Source: Sva-07 sp963752815
Lineage (GTDB): Bacteria; Actinomycetota; Acidimicrobiia; Acidimicrobiales; Ilumatobacteraceae
DNA length: 64,000 nucleotides
Direction of reading: 5' to 3'
Assembly (NCBI GenBank): GCA_963752815.1
Contig: CAVVZI010000015.1
Coordinates: forward strand, 62,001-126,000
Shown here piece by piece: positions 1 to 9,081 of this stretch; position 1 is the first letter of the stretch; each line of letters opens with the position of its first letter. The translations under genes were made by a program, and so were the position numbers. Below the pieces are notes generated by a model, which did no database searches, was not told the DNA's origin, and was given only the letters and a program-made list of their open reading frames with translations.

Positions 1-373
1 CCTGGCGTTCGCGATCATCATCGCCATCCTGGGCATCTCGATCACCCTCGCGCTCGGCGTCTTCGAACGGACGCGGGAGATCGGCCTGCTGCGCGCGGTC
101 GGCATGAACCGGCGCCAGACGCGCCGCTCGGTCCGCTGGGAGGCGATCATCGTGTCGACGTTCGGTGCGATGGTCGGCGTGGTGCTCGGCACGTTCCTCG
201 GCGTCGTGCTGTCGCTCGCCGTGCCGGATTCGGTGATCGATCAGATCGCCTTCAACCCGGCCATCATCGTGGCGATCCTGGTCGGCGCCGTCATCGCCGG
301 TTTCGTGGCGGCCATCTACCCGTCGCGCAAGGCCGCCAACATGAAGGTCCTCGAAGCCATCAGCACCGAATAG
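1..373 (+). CDS. FtsX-like ABC transporter permease, C-terminal part (5' end outside window)
   Basis: The reading frame is open from base 2 and ends at a TAG at 371-373, giving the last 123 residues of a larger protein. It has three hydrophobic segments (about residues 1-21, 44-70 and 83-105). After the first comes the motif ERTREIGLLRAVGM, which is diagnostic for the FtsX/MacB permease domain. The protein ends with PSRKAANMKVLEAI, the usual closing segment of MacB/LolE-type permeases. Such proteins sit in the membrane with an MacB-like ATPase and act as mechanotransducers or lipoprotein/peptide exporters. The partner ATPase would lie upstream, outside the window, so the substrate cannot be assigned. 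Confidence 0.9.
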   Translation, partial: LAFAIIIAILGISITLALGVFERTREIGLLRAVGMNRRQTRRSVRWEAIIVSTFGAMVGVVLGTFLGVVLSLAVPDSVIDQIAFNPAIIVAILVGAVIAGFVAAIYPSRKAANMKVLEAISTE

Positions 374-374
374 T

Positions 375-426
375 CGTTCTCGTGAACTTCTTGCGCACCC
401 GCGTGCGCAAGAAGTTCACGAGAACG
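375..426. terminator. Perfect 24-bp inverted repeat with 4-nt loop
   Basis: Bases 375-398 and 403-426 are perfect reverse complements around the loop ccgc. The element starts one base after the stop codon of the permease and has no T-tract. It lies between two genes on the same strand and probably acts as a U-less (I-shaped) terminator of the kind common in actinobacteria. Confidence 0.75.
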
Positions 427-442
427 CGGCTAGAACCATCGA

Positions 443-845
443 GTGGCGATCGACCTCGACGACGTGTCCCCCGAGGTGCAGGCGTTCCTGCGGGAGTACC
501 ACCTCGCGACGCTGACGACCCTGCGCGCCGACGGTTCGCCCCACGTGGTGGCCGTCGGCTTCAGCTACGACGTCGCGAATCGCGTGGTGCGGGTGATCAC
601 GTGGGCCGCATCGCAGAAGGCGAGGAACGCGGCGCGCATGCAGGCCGCGGGTCAACGCGGCGCCGTGTGCCAGGTCGACGGCGGACGGTGGCTGTCGCTG
701 GAGGGTCCCGTCCGCCTCGTCACCGATCGCCGACGGTGTCCGCGCCGGCGTCGACGGTTACGCCGCCCGGTATCGACAGCCGGCGGAACGCGACGATCGC
801 GTGGTGATCGAGATCGACGTCGACCGCATCCTCGGCCGAGCCTGA
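443..845 (+). CDS. PPOX-class (pyridoxamine 5'-phosphate oxidase-like) flavin/F420-dependent enzyme, frameshifted
   Basis: Translation from GTG 443 gives the N-terminal split-barrel pattern of the PPOX superfamily: LATLTTLRADGSPHVVAVGF, then a segment ending in KARNAARM, then GRWLSLEGPVRLVTDR. Near base 731 the frame breaks. The next frame continues with AGVDGYAARYRQPAERDD and a terminal IEIDVDRILG, stopping at 843-845. Removing one base gives 133 aa, typical for the small F420- or FMN-binding members with a TIGR03618-like layout. Substrate and cofactor cannot be chosen from sequence alone. The break may be a real pseudogene or an assembly indel. Given the number of similar breaks in this window, I favour the latter. 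Confidence 0.75.
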
Positions 846-888
846 CCCAGTCCGTCTCCGAAGCCATCGGTCCGACGCCTCCAACCCT

Positions 889-940
889 CGTTTGCGTCGG
901 GATTTCTGAGGGCCTGCCCTCAGAAATCTTGACGCAAACG
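889..940. terminator. 24-4-24 imperfect palindrome between convergent genes
   Basis: Arms 889-912 and 917-940 pair with only two adjacent G/T mismatches, which become G-U pairs in RNA. The loop is cctg. It lies between the convergent PPOX gene and nei2, so it can terminate transcription from both sides. The outer 20 bases of its arm (cgtttgcgtc.ggatttctg) match the element at 23533-23584. Confidence 0.7.
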
Positions 941-968
941 ACGATTGTGGTGTTGTTGATCGGGGTGG

Positions 969-1856
969 TCAGCCGGCGTCGCGGTTCCAGGGGAGGTCGG
1001 CGAGCCAGCGCTGCGCCGCCGGATGCGGATCCATCGGGGTGTCGTCGCTCGATCGTTCCAGGTACGGATCGAGATGGGTCTGACAGCCGGGGCACCAGTA
1101 GAGCGTTCGAGCGTGCACGCCGATCTGACGGCACTCGATCGTGGCGCCGCAGCGGGCGCATCGCTGCCCGTTGCGTCCGTAGACGGCCAACCCGCCACGC
1201 AACCCGGGCGCCGTGACGCGCCGCGCCGTCGTGAGGTTCGACCGCAGCATCGTCGCCGCCGTGTTGACCAGCCGGATCGCGTCGTGCTCGGTGAGCATGC
1301 CGACGCGGGCGAACGGGCTGAGTTCGATCGCCCAGAGCACCTCGGCGCGATAGACGTTGCCGACACCGCACATCACCCGCTGGTCGAGGAGGACCTCCGC
1401 GACCCGGGCCCGCACGTCGGGGAATCCGAGGACCAGGTTGACGACCTCGCCGAGATCGGTGTCCGAATGGCAGAGATCGGGGCCGAGACGGCCCATGCCG
1501 GGATGCCGGCGACGGTCAGGCTGACGGTACGTCTCGACGATGGGAGCGTTGAAACACACGGCCACCCACCCGTCGACCTCGATCGACGCCCGCATCTGGT
1601 TGTACGGGCGACGCCAGCTGTCGCCGGCGTGGTACAGGTGCCACGAACCCGACATCCGCATGTGCGTGTGGAGGATCAGGCCGTCGTCGAACACGATCTC
1701 GAGATGCTTCCCGTGGCTCTCGACCCGTTCGACGATCCGACCCGCCTGCGGGCCGGGGCCGATCAGGCGAGGCGCATCGAATCGAGTCATCCGCTTGCCC
1801 ACCAGTGCCGTCCGGAGCGCCGCAGCGGTCCGGTGGATGGTGTCGCCTTCGGGCAT
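969..1856 (-). CDS. Endonuclease VIII-type DNA glycosylase (Nei2-like)
   Basis: The 295-aa protein starts MPEGDTIHRTA, carrying the invariant Pro2 (catalytic nucleophile) and Glu3 of the Fpg/Nei family. The central H2TH region reads LLDQRVMCGVGNVYRAEVLW. A zinc finger with two CxxC pairs lies at residues 233-258. These enzymes excise oxidised bases and cleave the abasic strand by beta/delta elimination in base-excision repair. MPEGDTIHR, rather than MPELPEVE, points to the Nei rather than the Fpg branch. The C-terminus runs 37 residues past the zinc finger, as in actinobacterial Nei2 proteins. The gene is divergent from azlC, with a 71-bp shared upstream region. Confidence 0.9.
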   Translation of the reverse strand: MPEGDTIHRTAAALRTALVGKRMTRFDAPRLIGPGPQAGRIVERVESHGKHLEIVFDDGLILHTHMRMSGSWHLYHAGDSWRRPYNQMRASIEVDGWVAVCFNAPIVETYRQPDRRRHPGMGRLGPDLCHSDTDLGEVVNLVLGFPDVRARVAEVLLDQRVMCGVGNVYRAEVLWAIELSPFARVGMLTEHDAIRLVNTAATMLRSNLTTARRVTAPGLRGGLAVYGRNGQRCARCGATIECRQIGVHARTLYWCPGCQTHLDPYLERSSDDTPMDPHPAAQRWLADLPWNRDAG

Positions 1857-1927
1857 CGATGATCAGGGTACGCCCTGCACCGGTATCGACCGCGGCAATC
1901 GGGCGCCGTCTGCGTACCCTGCCCCGA

Positions 1928-2683
1928 ATGGTTGCGAACACCGCCGATCCCGCGCTCGACGGCGTGGCCCGCCGGGCGATCCGCGACGTCTTCCCGCTGT
2001 ACCTGCCGACGGTGCCGTTCGCACTCGTGCTCGGTGTGGCGATGACCGAGTCGGCCATGTCCACCTCGGTCGCCTGGAGCACCAACATCGTCTTCGCCGG
2101 CGCCGCGCAACTCGCCATGGTCACCCTCGCCGGTACCGCCACCTGGCTGACCCTCGTGACGACGGCGGTGGTGATCAACCTGCGTCACGTGATGTACAGC
2201 GCGGCGATGGCGCATCACTTCCGCGACCAGCCACGATGGTTCCGCTGGGTCGGCCCGTACGTGCTGATCGACCAGCTGTTCGCGCTCACGTCACGCCGCG
2301 ACGACCTCGAGCCTCCCGTGTGGCGCCGGTACTACATGGCGGCGGGCCTGTTCCTGCTCGTGACCTGGCTCATCGGCGTCACCGTGGGGATCGCCGTCGG
2401 TTCGGCGATCCCGACCGAGTGGCGCCTCGACATCGCACCGGCGGTGATGTTCGGCGGGCTCGTCGTGCTGGGCCTGACGACGCGTCCGATGGCACTCGCC
2501 GCGTTGACCGGGGCGGCGGCGTGTTTCGCCGGCCTGGGCATTCCCAACAACGGCGGCGTCCTGATCGGCGCGACCGCGGGCGTGATCGTCGGGTTCCTCG
2601 CCGACAAGGCCTCCGCCCCGTCGGCCGCTGATCGGTCTGCGACTGATCGGTCCGCCAAGGATCGCTCTGAGGGTGCCGCATGA
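1928..2683 (+). CDS. azlC: AzlC family branched-chain amino acid exporter, large subunit
   Basis: The 251-aa membrane protein has about seven hydrophobic segments. The AzlC signature region PFALVLGVAMTESAMS is followed by FAGAAQLAMVTL and INLRHVMYSAAMAHHF. With AzlD it forms a two-subunit exporter of branched-chain amino acids or analogues in the cytoplasmic membrane. The start ATG at 1928 is the first that precedes the conserved region. The stop overlaps the azlD start (ATGA). The last 20 residues are an unusual hydrophilic tail with repeated DRSA/KDRS units, not part of the family core. Confidence 0.9.
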   Translation: MVANTADPALDGVARRAIRDVFPLYLPTVPFALVLGVAMTESAMSTSVAWSTNIVFAGAAQLAMVTLAGTATWLTLVTTAVVINLRHVMYSAAMAHHFRDQPRWFRWVGPYVLIDQLFALTSRRDDLEPPVWRRYYMAAGLFLLVTWLIGVTVGIAVGSAIPTEWRLDIAPAVMFGGLVVLGLTTRPMALAALTGAAACFAGLGIPNNGGVLIGATAGVIVGFLADKASAPSAADRSATDRSAKDRSEGAA

Positions 2684-2997
2684 CCACCGGTGCCGCCATC
2701 GCCGCCATCCTGGTCGTGACGCTGATCACCTACGCGTCCCGGGCCGGCCTGATCCTGTTCCTCGCCGATCGTCCGCTCCCCACCGACGTCACGCGGGCCT
2801 TGCGCTACGTCGGTCCGGCCGTCCTGTCGGCGCTGACGGTCAACCTGCTCGCCGGCGGCCACGGCATCAGCGGGGTCACCGGCCAGGAGGTCGCGGCCGT
2901 GGCCGTCGGCGGCCTGGTCGCCTGGCGCACGAAGAACCTGATCGCCTCGCTCGCCGCCGGGATGGTCACCATCTGGTCGATCATCCTGGTCACGTGA
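2680..2997 (+). CDS. azlD: AzlD family branched-chain amino acid exporter, small subunit
   Basis: The 105-aa protein has four hydrophobic helices and the AzlD pattern: TYASRAGLILFLADRPLP near the N-terminus, ALRYVGPAVLSALTVNLL, then AVAVGGLVAWRTKNLI. It starts inside the azlC stop codon (4-base overlap), so the two subunits are translationally coupled. A hairpin begins at its stop codon. Confidence 0.9.
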   Translation: MTTGAAIAAILVVTLITYASRAGLILFLADRPLPTDVTRALRYVGPAVLSALTVNLLAGGHGISGVTGQEVAAVAVGGLVAWRTKNLIASLAAGMVTIWSIILVT

Positions 2998-3031
2998 CCT
3001 GTCGCGTGGTGCCTGACCCCGCGCGACAGGT
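2997..3031. terminator. Hairpin after azlD between convergent genes
   Basis: The 10-bp arm acctgtcgcg (2997-3006) pairs perfectly with 3022-3031 around a 15-nt loop. It starts on the last base of the azlD stop codon and ends 15 bp before the 3' end of the convergent NUDIX gene, so it is a likely bidirectional terminator. There is no T-tract. Confidence 0.6.
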
Positions 3032-3045
3032 TCGTCGCTGAGGTT

Positions 3046-3597
3046 CTACGGGAGTTTGCCGACGTGGGCGAGCGCGAGGCGGATCAGGCGGTCGTGGCCG
3101 TTGGTCATCTCGGCGATCACGTCGGCGCTCACCGCCTCCTCGGGCGTGTACCAGCCGAGGTCGAGCGCCTCCTGGGTCGGCTCACATTCGCCGTCGACCG
3201 GCACGACGTAGGCGAGGCTGACGGCGTGGTGGCGGGGGTCGTAGAAGCCCGACCGATCGGGGTTGGGGAAGTATTCGATCACGGTGAACGGCGTCGGGTT
3301 GGCCGGAACACGTGGGAGCGCCATCGGCCCGAGGTCCTTCTCGCAGTGGCGCATCAGCGCCTCGCGCACCTTCTCACCGAACAGGACCCGGCCGGTGACG
3401 ACCATCCTGCTGATCGAACCGTCGGAGGCGAGGCGCAACAGCATGCCCACCTCCGTGACGTTGCCGAGCCCGTCGACGCGGACCGGAACCGCGTCGACGT
3501 ACACGATCGGCACGTGCGCACGCACGAGTTCGAGATCCTCGGGCGACAGCCAACCGGTGGCCGTCTGGGTCGATGCGTTGTGGTCGGTGTCGGTCAC
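3046..3597 (-). CDS. NUDIX-fold protein of the DUF4916 type
   Basis: The 183-aa protein starts with GTG 3597 (VTDTDHNAST). Upstream codons in the same frame are low-complexity and overlap the divergent methyltransferase, so I chose the GTG. Recognisable elements are LSPEDLELVRAHVPIVYVDAVPVR, a GRVLFGEKVREALMRHCEKDL segment in the place of the NUDIX box, and HHAVSLAYVVPVDGECEPTQEAL...WYTPEEA near the C-terminus. This matches DUF4916/NUDIX-like actinobacterial proteins. The classical GX5EX7REUXEEXGU motif is not intact, so hydrolase activity is uncertain. Confidence 0.7.
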   Translation of the reverse strand: MTDTDHNASTQTATGWLSPEDLELVRAHVPIVYVDAVPVRVDGLGNVTEVGMLLRLASDGSISRMVVTGRVLFGEKVREALMRHCEKDLGPMALPRVPANPTPFTVIEYFPNPDRSGFYDPRHHAVSLAYVVPVDGECEPTQEALDLGWYTPEEAVSADVIAEMTNGHDRLIRLALAHVGKLP

Positions 3598-3703
3598 CGC
3601 CCGATGATCCCATGTCGCGCCCGCCCGAACCTGATTTTCGTCCTCCACATCCGAACGAGGTCGGCGCGGCGAGGCCGTCGGTGCGGTCTGGCAGGATGCG
3701 CAC

Positions 3704-4268
3704 ATGGAGGCGGATCGACGGCGCTGGGACGAGCGGTACGAGGGAGCGACCGTCGCGTCACCGCGGCCGCCCGACGTCCTCGACGGCGCCGACGAACTCC
3801 TGGCGCTGCTGCCGTCCGGCGGCACCGCGATCGACATCGCGTGCGGGGCGGGCGCCCAGTCGACGTGGCTCGCCGGCCTCGGCTACGACGTCGTCGCCCT
3901 CGATGTCTCGCCGGTGGCCATCGAGCTGACCCGCTCGGCCGCCGCCGCCCAGGACCTCGCCGGGCGGATCGACGCGCGCGTGGTCGACCTCGACGACGGC
4001 CTGCCGGCCGACCTCCATGACGTGGCCGTCGTGGTCTGCCAGCGGTTCCGGGGCCGCGGGCTCTACGGGCCGATCGATCGACGTGCTCCGCCCGGGCGGC
4101 ATCGCCATCGTCAGCGTGTTGTCCGTCGTCGGGGTCGCTGGGCAACCCGGCGAGTTCCATGCACCGGCGGGTGAGCTGTTCGAGGCGTTCACGCGCCCCG
4201 ATGCCGAGATCGTGCACCACACCGAGGAGGACGGCCTGGCGTCGATCGTGGTGGTGCGGCGGCGCTAG
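3704..4268 (+). CDS. Class I SAM-dependent methyltransferase, frameshifted
   Basis: From ATG 3704 the first frame gives WDERYEGATVASPRPPDVL and the SAM-binding motif I AIDIACGAGAQSTWLAGLGY, then DVVALDVSPVAIELTR. Around 4076, in the short repeat cgatcgatcg, the frame slips by one base. The continuation reads IDVLRPGGIAIVSVLSVVG and ends at 4266-4268. Removing one base yields 187 aa, normal for small class I methyltransferases (tellurite-resistance/UbiE-like). Substrate is unknown. The 3' end overlaps the convergent hydrolase by 4 bp. Confidence 0.75.
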
Positions 4269-5191
4269 GCGTTCGCGACCAGGGCGTCGCGGAGCACAGC
4301 GAGGTCGACAGCGCCCGGACGCGTGGTGGCGAGGAAGTCGACCAGCACGTCGTTGAAGCGATCGGGGTCCTCGACGTGCGGGAAGTGACCGAGCCCGCGC
4401 AACACCTCGAGCCGGCTCGACGCGATGGCCTGATGGGCGGCGCGGCCATGAGCGACCGGGACGATCAGGTCACGTTCGCCCCACACGATCAGGGTCGGCA
4501 CGCGCGCCGCCAGGTAGAGACGATCCGTGGCGGACACCGTTTGCCCGCCCACGTCGATGACACCGCGCATCGTCCTCACGAACGCCTGACGGCTGGGAGC
4601 GTCGGCGAGGGAGGAGTAGCCACGCCACAGCTCACTCACCAGCGGCGACCGGATGTCGAAACGGCCGAGGAGCCGTCCGATCTCGGTCGCGGCACCGATC
4701 AGCGGTTTCGAGAAGCCGAGCGGCATCACGTACTCGACACCGGGCAGCGCCAACGCCCGGAGGGCCCACGTCACCTCGCGCCCGAGCCCGCCGCTGCCCA
4801 CCAGCACGAGACGGTCGACCAGCTCGGGATGCTGGTAGGCGAGCTGCATGGCAACGCCGCCACCGTACGAGTGGCCGACGATCGTGGCGCTCGGCACCTC
4901 GAGCAGCGCGAGGAGGTCGCGCAGTCCGCTGGCGAACGCACCGGGCGAGTAGTCGCCGAGCGGTTTGGCCGACTCGCCGTGACCGAGAAGATCGGGCGCG
5001 ATCACATCGTGATCGACGGCGAGGCGCGGCATCACCGCATCCCACGTCCGGGAGTTCCCGCCCAGCCCGTGAACGAGGAGAACCACCTCGCGGGGCCGGC
5101 GTCCCTGGCGCCGGGAGAGCTGGCCGGCGCGGCGGTACCGAACGTCGTGGCCGTGGAGGGTCACGTGCTGCAACGGCGCTGGTCGGGTCAC
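4265..5191 (-). CDS. Alpha/beta hydrolase
   Basis: The 308-aa protein starts with GTG 5191. It shows the full hydrolase catalytic set: oxyanion loop LLVHGLGGNSRTWD, nucleophile elbow GHSYGG (Ser108), acid in WGERDLIVP (Asp241) and base in GLGHFPHVEDP (His269). The closest styles are lipase/esterase, haloalkane dehalogenase-like or C-C bond hydrolases such as MhpC. The substrate cannot be chosen from sequence. No signal peptide is visible, so it is probably cytoplasmic. It is followed after 120 bp by the minus-strand M23 gene upstream of it. Confidence 0.85.
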   Translation of the reverse strand: MTRPAPLQHVTLHGHDVRYRRAGQLSRRQGRRPREVVLLVHGLGGNSRTWDAVMPRLAVDHDVIAPDLLGHGESAKPLGDYSPGAFASGLRDLLALLEVPSATIVGHSYGGGVAMQLAYQHPELVDRLVLVGSGGLGREVTWALRALALPGVEYVMPLGFSKPLIGAATEIGRLLGRFDIRSPLVSELWRGYSSLADAPSRQAFVRTMRGVIDVGGQTVSATDRLYLAARVPTLIVWGERDLIVPVAHGRAAHQAIASSRLEVLRGLGHFPHVEDPDRFNDVLVDFLATTRPGAVDLAVLRDALVANA

Positions 5192-5311
5192 GATTTCAGT
5201 ATGGCGGAGCCGGGGTCGAGTGGGTGGCGATGGCGCTCGGATGTCCCGTGGAGTGGAACCGCCGTCGCGGCAGCGGCCCTGGCGCCGACCGGTGCGGCCC
5301 GGCCCGCGCGC

Positions 5312-6604
5312 TCAGCAGACGGCGCGGACGTACGGGTACGGATTGACGGCAACGCCGCCGCCAGGGTGCACCTCGAAGTGGAGGTGGTTCGCCGTGGTGT
5401 TGCCGGTGTGGCCGACGTAGCCGATGACCTCGCCCTGCGACACGGATCGGCTCGGGCCCTCCCAGCCGTTGAGGTGGGCGTAGAAGTAGCGCGTCCCGCT
5501 CGCACCGTTCACCCACGCCGAATTGCCGCCGAGGCTGGTCGTCTTCATCTGGACCGACCCGGACTCGACCGCGACGACCGGCGTACCGAGCGGCGACATC
5601 ATGTCGACACCCTCGTGGCTGCGCCCGGCCGAACGCGCCGCGCCCCAGGTGTCGGCGAACGCTCGCGGGCCGGCGATCGGACAGATCATTCCGGAGCCGG
5701 CGTTCGACGACGGGGGTTCGACGACCGGCTCGGGCTCGTTCGGGGCCTCCGCGTTGGCGGCCGGCTCGGGCGACGGAGCAGCAGCCGCCGGCTGGGGAGC
5801 AACGGCCGCCGGAGCAGCTGCGGCCGGGCCACTGGCGCCCGAGCCACCCGATGACGCGCTGTTCGACGCGCTGTTCGCGGCATTCGAGACGATCGCCTTC
5901 GACGCGGACTCGTCGGCTGCTCGTTGTGCATCGGCGGCGGCTCGTTCTGCATCGGCGGCGGCTTGCGCGGCGATCACGGCCTCCCGGGCTTCGCGCTGCC
6001 GATCGAGTTCGGCCTGGACCGCCTCGTCGATCAACCGCTGCTTCTCCACCTCGGCGAGATGGACGACCTCCGCTTCGGCCGCCGCCTTCAGGTCAGCGAA
6101 ACGCTGCTGGGCGGCGTCGGCCTCACCCTGTCGCGCCTCGAGGTCGGCGCGCCGGGCGTCGACCTGCTCGGAGACGGCATCGAAGTCGTCGAGGGCGACC
6201 GAGGCGTTGCCTCGCGCGACGCTGGTCAGGAGTTCGGCGGTGATCTCGTCGTTGGCGTGGTCGAGGTCGATCAACAACGGAAAGGTCGAGGTTCCCGACT
6301 CGGTGAACGCGCGCACTGCCTGGGCCTCGAGTTCGGTCCGCATCGCCGATGCCTGCGCCTCGACTGCGGCCAGTTCCGCTTTGGCGTCGACGATCTCGAC
6401 GCCGAGCTGGTCGACCTCCGACTCGGCGTCGAACATCTTCTGCGACGCTTCGTTGGCGCGGTCGCGCGCCGCTTGGATCTCGCGGGCGGCCTGCGCGGCG
6501 GGGCTGGATTCGGCTGATGTCGGGGCAGGGGCGGCGAGGGCGCTGAAGGCGATCGACGACAACCCGACCACGGCGGCCACGCGCAGAAGACGGCCTCGGC
6601 GCAT
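5312..6604 (-). CDS. Secreted M23 (LytM) peptidase with N-terminal coiled coil
   Basis: The 430-aa protein from ATG 6604 begins with MRRGRLLRVAAVVGLSS and an Ala-rich cleavage region, a Sec signal peptide. Residues about 35-260 are a long Ala/Glu/Arg-rich coiled coil of the CwlO/NlpD/RipC kind. A Pro/Ala/Glu-rich linker follows. The C-terminal LytM domain (about 310-430) carries HEGVDMMSPLGTPV and HTGNTTANHLHFEVHPGG, giving the zinc ligands and catalytic His. Such proteins cut peptidoglycan cross-links or activate amidases at the septum. An upstream GTG (6634) could add ten residues, but the signal peptide starts cleanly at the chosen ATG. Confidence 0.88.
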   Translation of the reverse strand: MRRGRLLRVAAVVGLSSIAFSALAAPAPTSAESSPAAQAAREIQAARDRANEASQKMFDAESEVDQLGVEIVDAKAELAAVEAQASAMRTELEAQAVRAFTESGTSTFPLLIDLDHANDEITAELLTSVARGNASVALDDFDAVSEQVDARRADLEARQGEADAAQQRFADLKAAAEAEVVHLAEVEKQRLIDEAVQAELDRQREAREAVIAAQAAADAERAAADAQRAADESASKAIVSNAANSASNSASSGGSGASGPAAAAPAAVAPQPAAAAPSPEPAANAEAPNEPEPVVEPPSSNAGSGMICPIAGPRAFADTWGAARSAGRSHEGVDMMSPLGTPVVAVESGSVQMKTTSLGGNSAWVNGASGTRYFYAHLNGWEGPSRSVSQGEVIGYVGHTGNTTANHLHFEVHPGGGVAVNPYPYVRAVC

Positions 6605-6716
6605 CGATCGCTGCAGTCTCCCGTCCGTCGTCACGGGACGCCACGCTATCTGGATATTACAGTTCGATGACGGCACGGGCGGCCCGGCGATCAACCATGC
6701 GGGTTATCGTGGCCCC

Positions 6717-7284
6717 GTGGGAGGTTCGGCGGGAACGCCGCATCCGGGACCGTGGCACGACGGTTCGGCACCGACCGTGGTCGACCGGTGGCCGCGCGCG
6801 GTCGTCGTCGGGTTCGCCCTCGTCGCGGCGATGGTGATGTCAGCGGGGTGCGGGAGCGACGAACCCGATCAACAGGCCGCATCGGTGTCGACCGACGCGG
6901 TGCTCATCGCGCTCGTCGACTGGGCGGTCGAGAGCGACCCGCCCCCGACCACCACGGGCGACGAACCACCCGTCGTGTACATCACGGCGTCGAACGGCGA
7001 CACGATCGACGCCGCCGCCCAGGCGTCGGTCGTGGCGGCCACGGCCGACGACGCGACCGTCCGATTCGCCGACGAGCGGAGCGAGGCGATCGACGACCGA
7101 GGCCGACGACCAACACGTCCACGACGACGGTGTGCTGCTCGTGGTCGGTGAACTTCCGGCGGACGTTCCGCTGTCCGACGTCACCGTGGAGCGCTACCGC
7201 GACCTCGACGACACCAGCGTCTTCGTCGTGACCCTCACTGTGAACGGCGACGGGGCGTCGGTCACCGGGGCGCAGACGGAGTGA
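6717..7284 (+). CDS. Small lipoprotein or membrane-anchored protein of unknown function, frameshifted
   Basis: From GTG 6717 there is a hydrophobic stretch VVVGFALVAAMVMSAGC with a lipobox-like MSAGC, then an Asp/Pro/Thr-rich exported region (VVYITASNGDTIDAAAQ). Near base 7100 the frame slips. The next frame continues with HDDGVLLVVGELPADVPLSD and ends TVNGDGASVTGAQTE at 7284. One base removed gives 188 aa. No family is recognised. It is divergent from the M23 gene (112-bp gap), and its 3' end overlaps the convergent MFS gene by 23 bp. Confidence 0.6.
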
Positions 7285-8734
7285 CATAGCGCGCGGCGAT
7301 CGCGATGGCATGCTCCGCATCGGCGTCGCTGACATCCTCGCTGGGATCGGCCGCCCGCGACCGGAGCGCGGCGAGCACATCCCGGTCGTCGGTCGGCGCG
7401 TCGGGCTCCGCACCGGTCACCAGGTCGACTGCGCACGACGCGTCGATGATCGCCAGCCGCAGCGATCCGACCTCCCAGGCGCGCCTCGCCATGACGAGCC
7501 GTTGCAGCGCGACCGACAACGGATCGATCAGCTCGTGCTCGTGGATCCGGGCGGTCCGGCTGGCACGGAGGAACAGCAGCAGGCTGGGCACGTACATGAG
7601 CGTGAGCACCGTCATGCTCACCTCGATCGGCAGCGAGATCGGCGTCGCGATGATCCCGCCGAACACCCACGCCAGCTGGAACTCGGTCTCGTAGAGCGCA
7701 CCGGTTCTGCCGAGCATCGTCTCGGGGGCCACGCGCTGGACGAGGGCGTCGAAGGCGTTGCGGCCGAGCGTGGTCGACAGGCCGACGAGCCCGGCGATCA
7801 GTAGCAGGAGCGGTATCGACACGCCGAGAATCCCGACGGCCGTGAACACCGCCGGAGCGGCGATCGCCGCCGCGATCATCTGTTCCTCGCGGAGCCGCCC
7901 GCGCAGCAGCGTGGCGGCCGAATGCCCGATGAACGCGCCACCGGCATAGCTGGCCGCGGCGAGCCCGTAGATGAAGGCCGGCTCGCTGTCTCGGCGGAGC
8001 GAGAAGGCGATCGTGAAGATGAAGAAGCCGACCGCGGCGCGGATGGCCATCATCCCGATCGAGCTGACCACGATCGACGGTGTCAGCGACTCGGTGAACT
8101 GCAGTTCGTCGACCTCGGCCCGCACGTGGTGCAGGAGGTGGATCATCAGCGCCACGACGCCGGCACTTGCGTACAGCAGCGCGGCGACGCGCAGCGTCCA
8201 TTCGGGCCCGGTCGCCCGGAGCAGGAGGACGGCACCGACGGCCGCGAGGGCGGCCGTGATGCTGGCGAAGCGGGCCAACCGGGCATTGGCCGCGACGAGA
8301 CCATCCGGGTCGTCGACCAGGCTCTGCACGAGCGTCTGCTTCACGATGCCCGACGCCTTGCTGGCCACCAGGAGGGCGAGAGCGATCGGATAGAACGCGA
8401 GTTCGAGCAACGTCGACACGAGCGCGAGGCAGCACAGTGCCCGGAAGAAGTAGAAACCCGCCGCGACGTACCGCTGGGTGTGCCGGAACCGGTCGACGGC
8501 AGGGCCGATCAGCGGTGCGAGGACAGCGAGCGGGATCATCGTGACGAGGAGGTACAGCAGGACCTGCTCGCGGGAGGCGTCCGGACTGATGTTGAAGAAC
8601 AGCGACCCGGCCAGGCTCACCGTGACGAAGGCGTCGGCTGCGGCCCCCAGGCCGTGAGCGATGCTCATCCGGACAAGGGCTCCGTCGCCGAGCGTCGAGC
8701 TCCGCAGGCCCGCCCAACGCCGGTGTGCGCTCAC
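7262..8734 (-). CDS. MFS transporter
   Basis: The 490-aa protein has about 10-12 hydrophobic segments over residues 20-400 and the MFS layout. It includes a loop after helix 2/3 with GPAVDRFRHTQRYV and the central segment TLGRNAFDALVQRVAPETMLGR, typical of the DHA/drug-efflux-like or enterobactin-exporter-like (MFS_3) group. A cytoplasmic tail of roughly 90 residues rich in Asp and Ala follows. No substrate can be inferred from neighbours. It begins at ATG 8734, preceded by 347 bp without a gene. Confidence 0.8.
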   Translation of the reverse strand: MSAHRRWAGLRSSTLGDGALVRMSIAHGLGAAADAFVTVSLAGSLFFNISPDASREQVLLYLLVTMIPLAVLAPLIGPAVDRFRHTQRYVAAGFYFFRALCCLALVSTLLELAFYPIALALLVASKASGIVKQTLVQSLVDDPDGLVAANARLARFASITAALAAVGAVLLLRATGPEWTLRVAALLYASAGVVALMIHLLHHVRAEVDELQFTESLTPSIVVSSIGMMAIRAAVGFFIFTIAFSLRRDSEPAFIYGLAAASYAGGAFIGHSAATLLRGRLREEQMIAAAIAAPAVFTAVGILGVSIPLLLLIAGLVGLSTTLGRNAFDALVQRVAPETMLGRTGALYETEFQLAWVFGGIIATPISLPIEVSMTVLTLMYVPSLLLFLRASRTARIHEHELIDPLSVALQRLVMARRAWEVGSLRLAIIDASCAVDLVTGAEPDAPTDDRDVLAALRSRAADPSEDVSDADAEHAIAIAARYVTPSAPR

Positions 8735-9081
8735 CCCGGCGAGTCGAGCTGTCGGGCAGCGTGAGCCGCCGAGCGGACGCCGACTTCAGCCATGCGCCGA
8801 AAACTACCGGATCGGTCGACTCTGCCGGGGTTGTTCGTCCGGGGGCGCGAGGCCACGGTCAGGGGGTGACTGTGGCCTCGGGACGGACGCTGCAAACTGG
8901 GGGGTTAGAGGTCGACATCCCACTCGAGCGATCCCGGGGGAGGGAGCCGATCGAGCCCCACCACTCTGCCTCGGAATCGCGGCCACCACACGTGACATGA
9001 GTCGCACCGCCCCGCCACGTTGGCGGGAGGGTGTGGCGAGTAAGCGGGCCGGTTTGGTGGCCGGTTGGTGAACGGTGTGCG
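8735..9081. other. Intergenic region with two hairpins, no gene seen
   Basis: There is no convincing coding sequence here. A stem with 14-bp arms (8848-8861 and 8867-8880, one mismatch) surrounds a ggggg loop. A shorter 7-bp stem lies at 9011-9027 (cccgcca...tggcggg). The region contains the MFS promoter, and at its far end the 3' end of the SCO6745-like gene. The 9011 hairpin is well placed to terminate that operon. Confidence 0.5.
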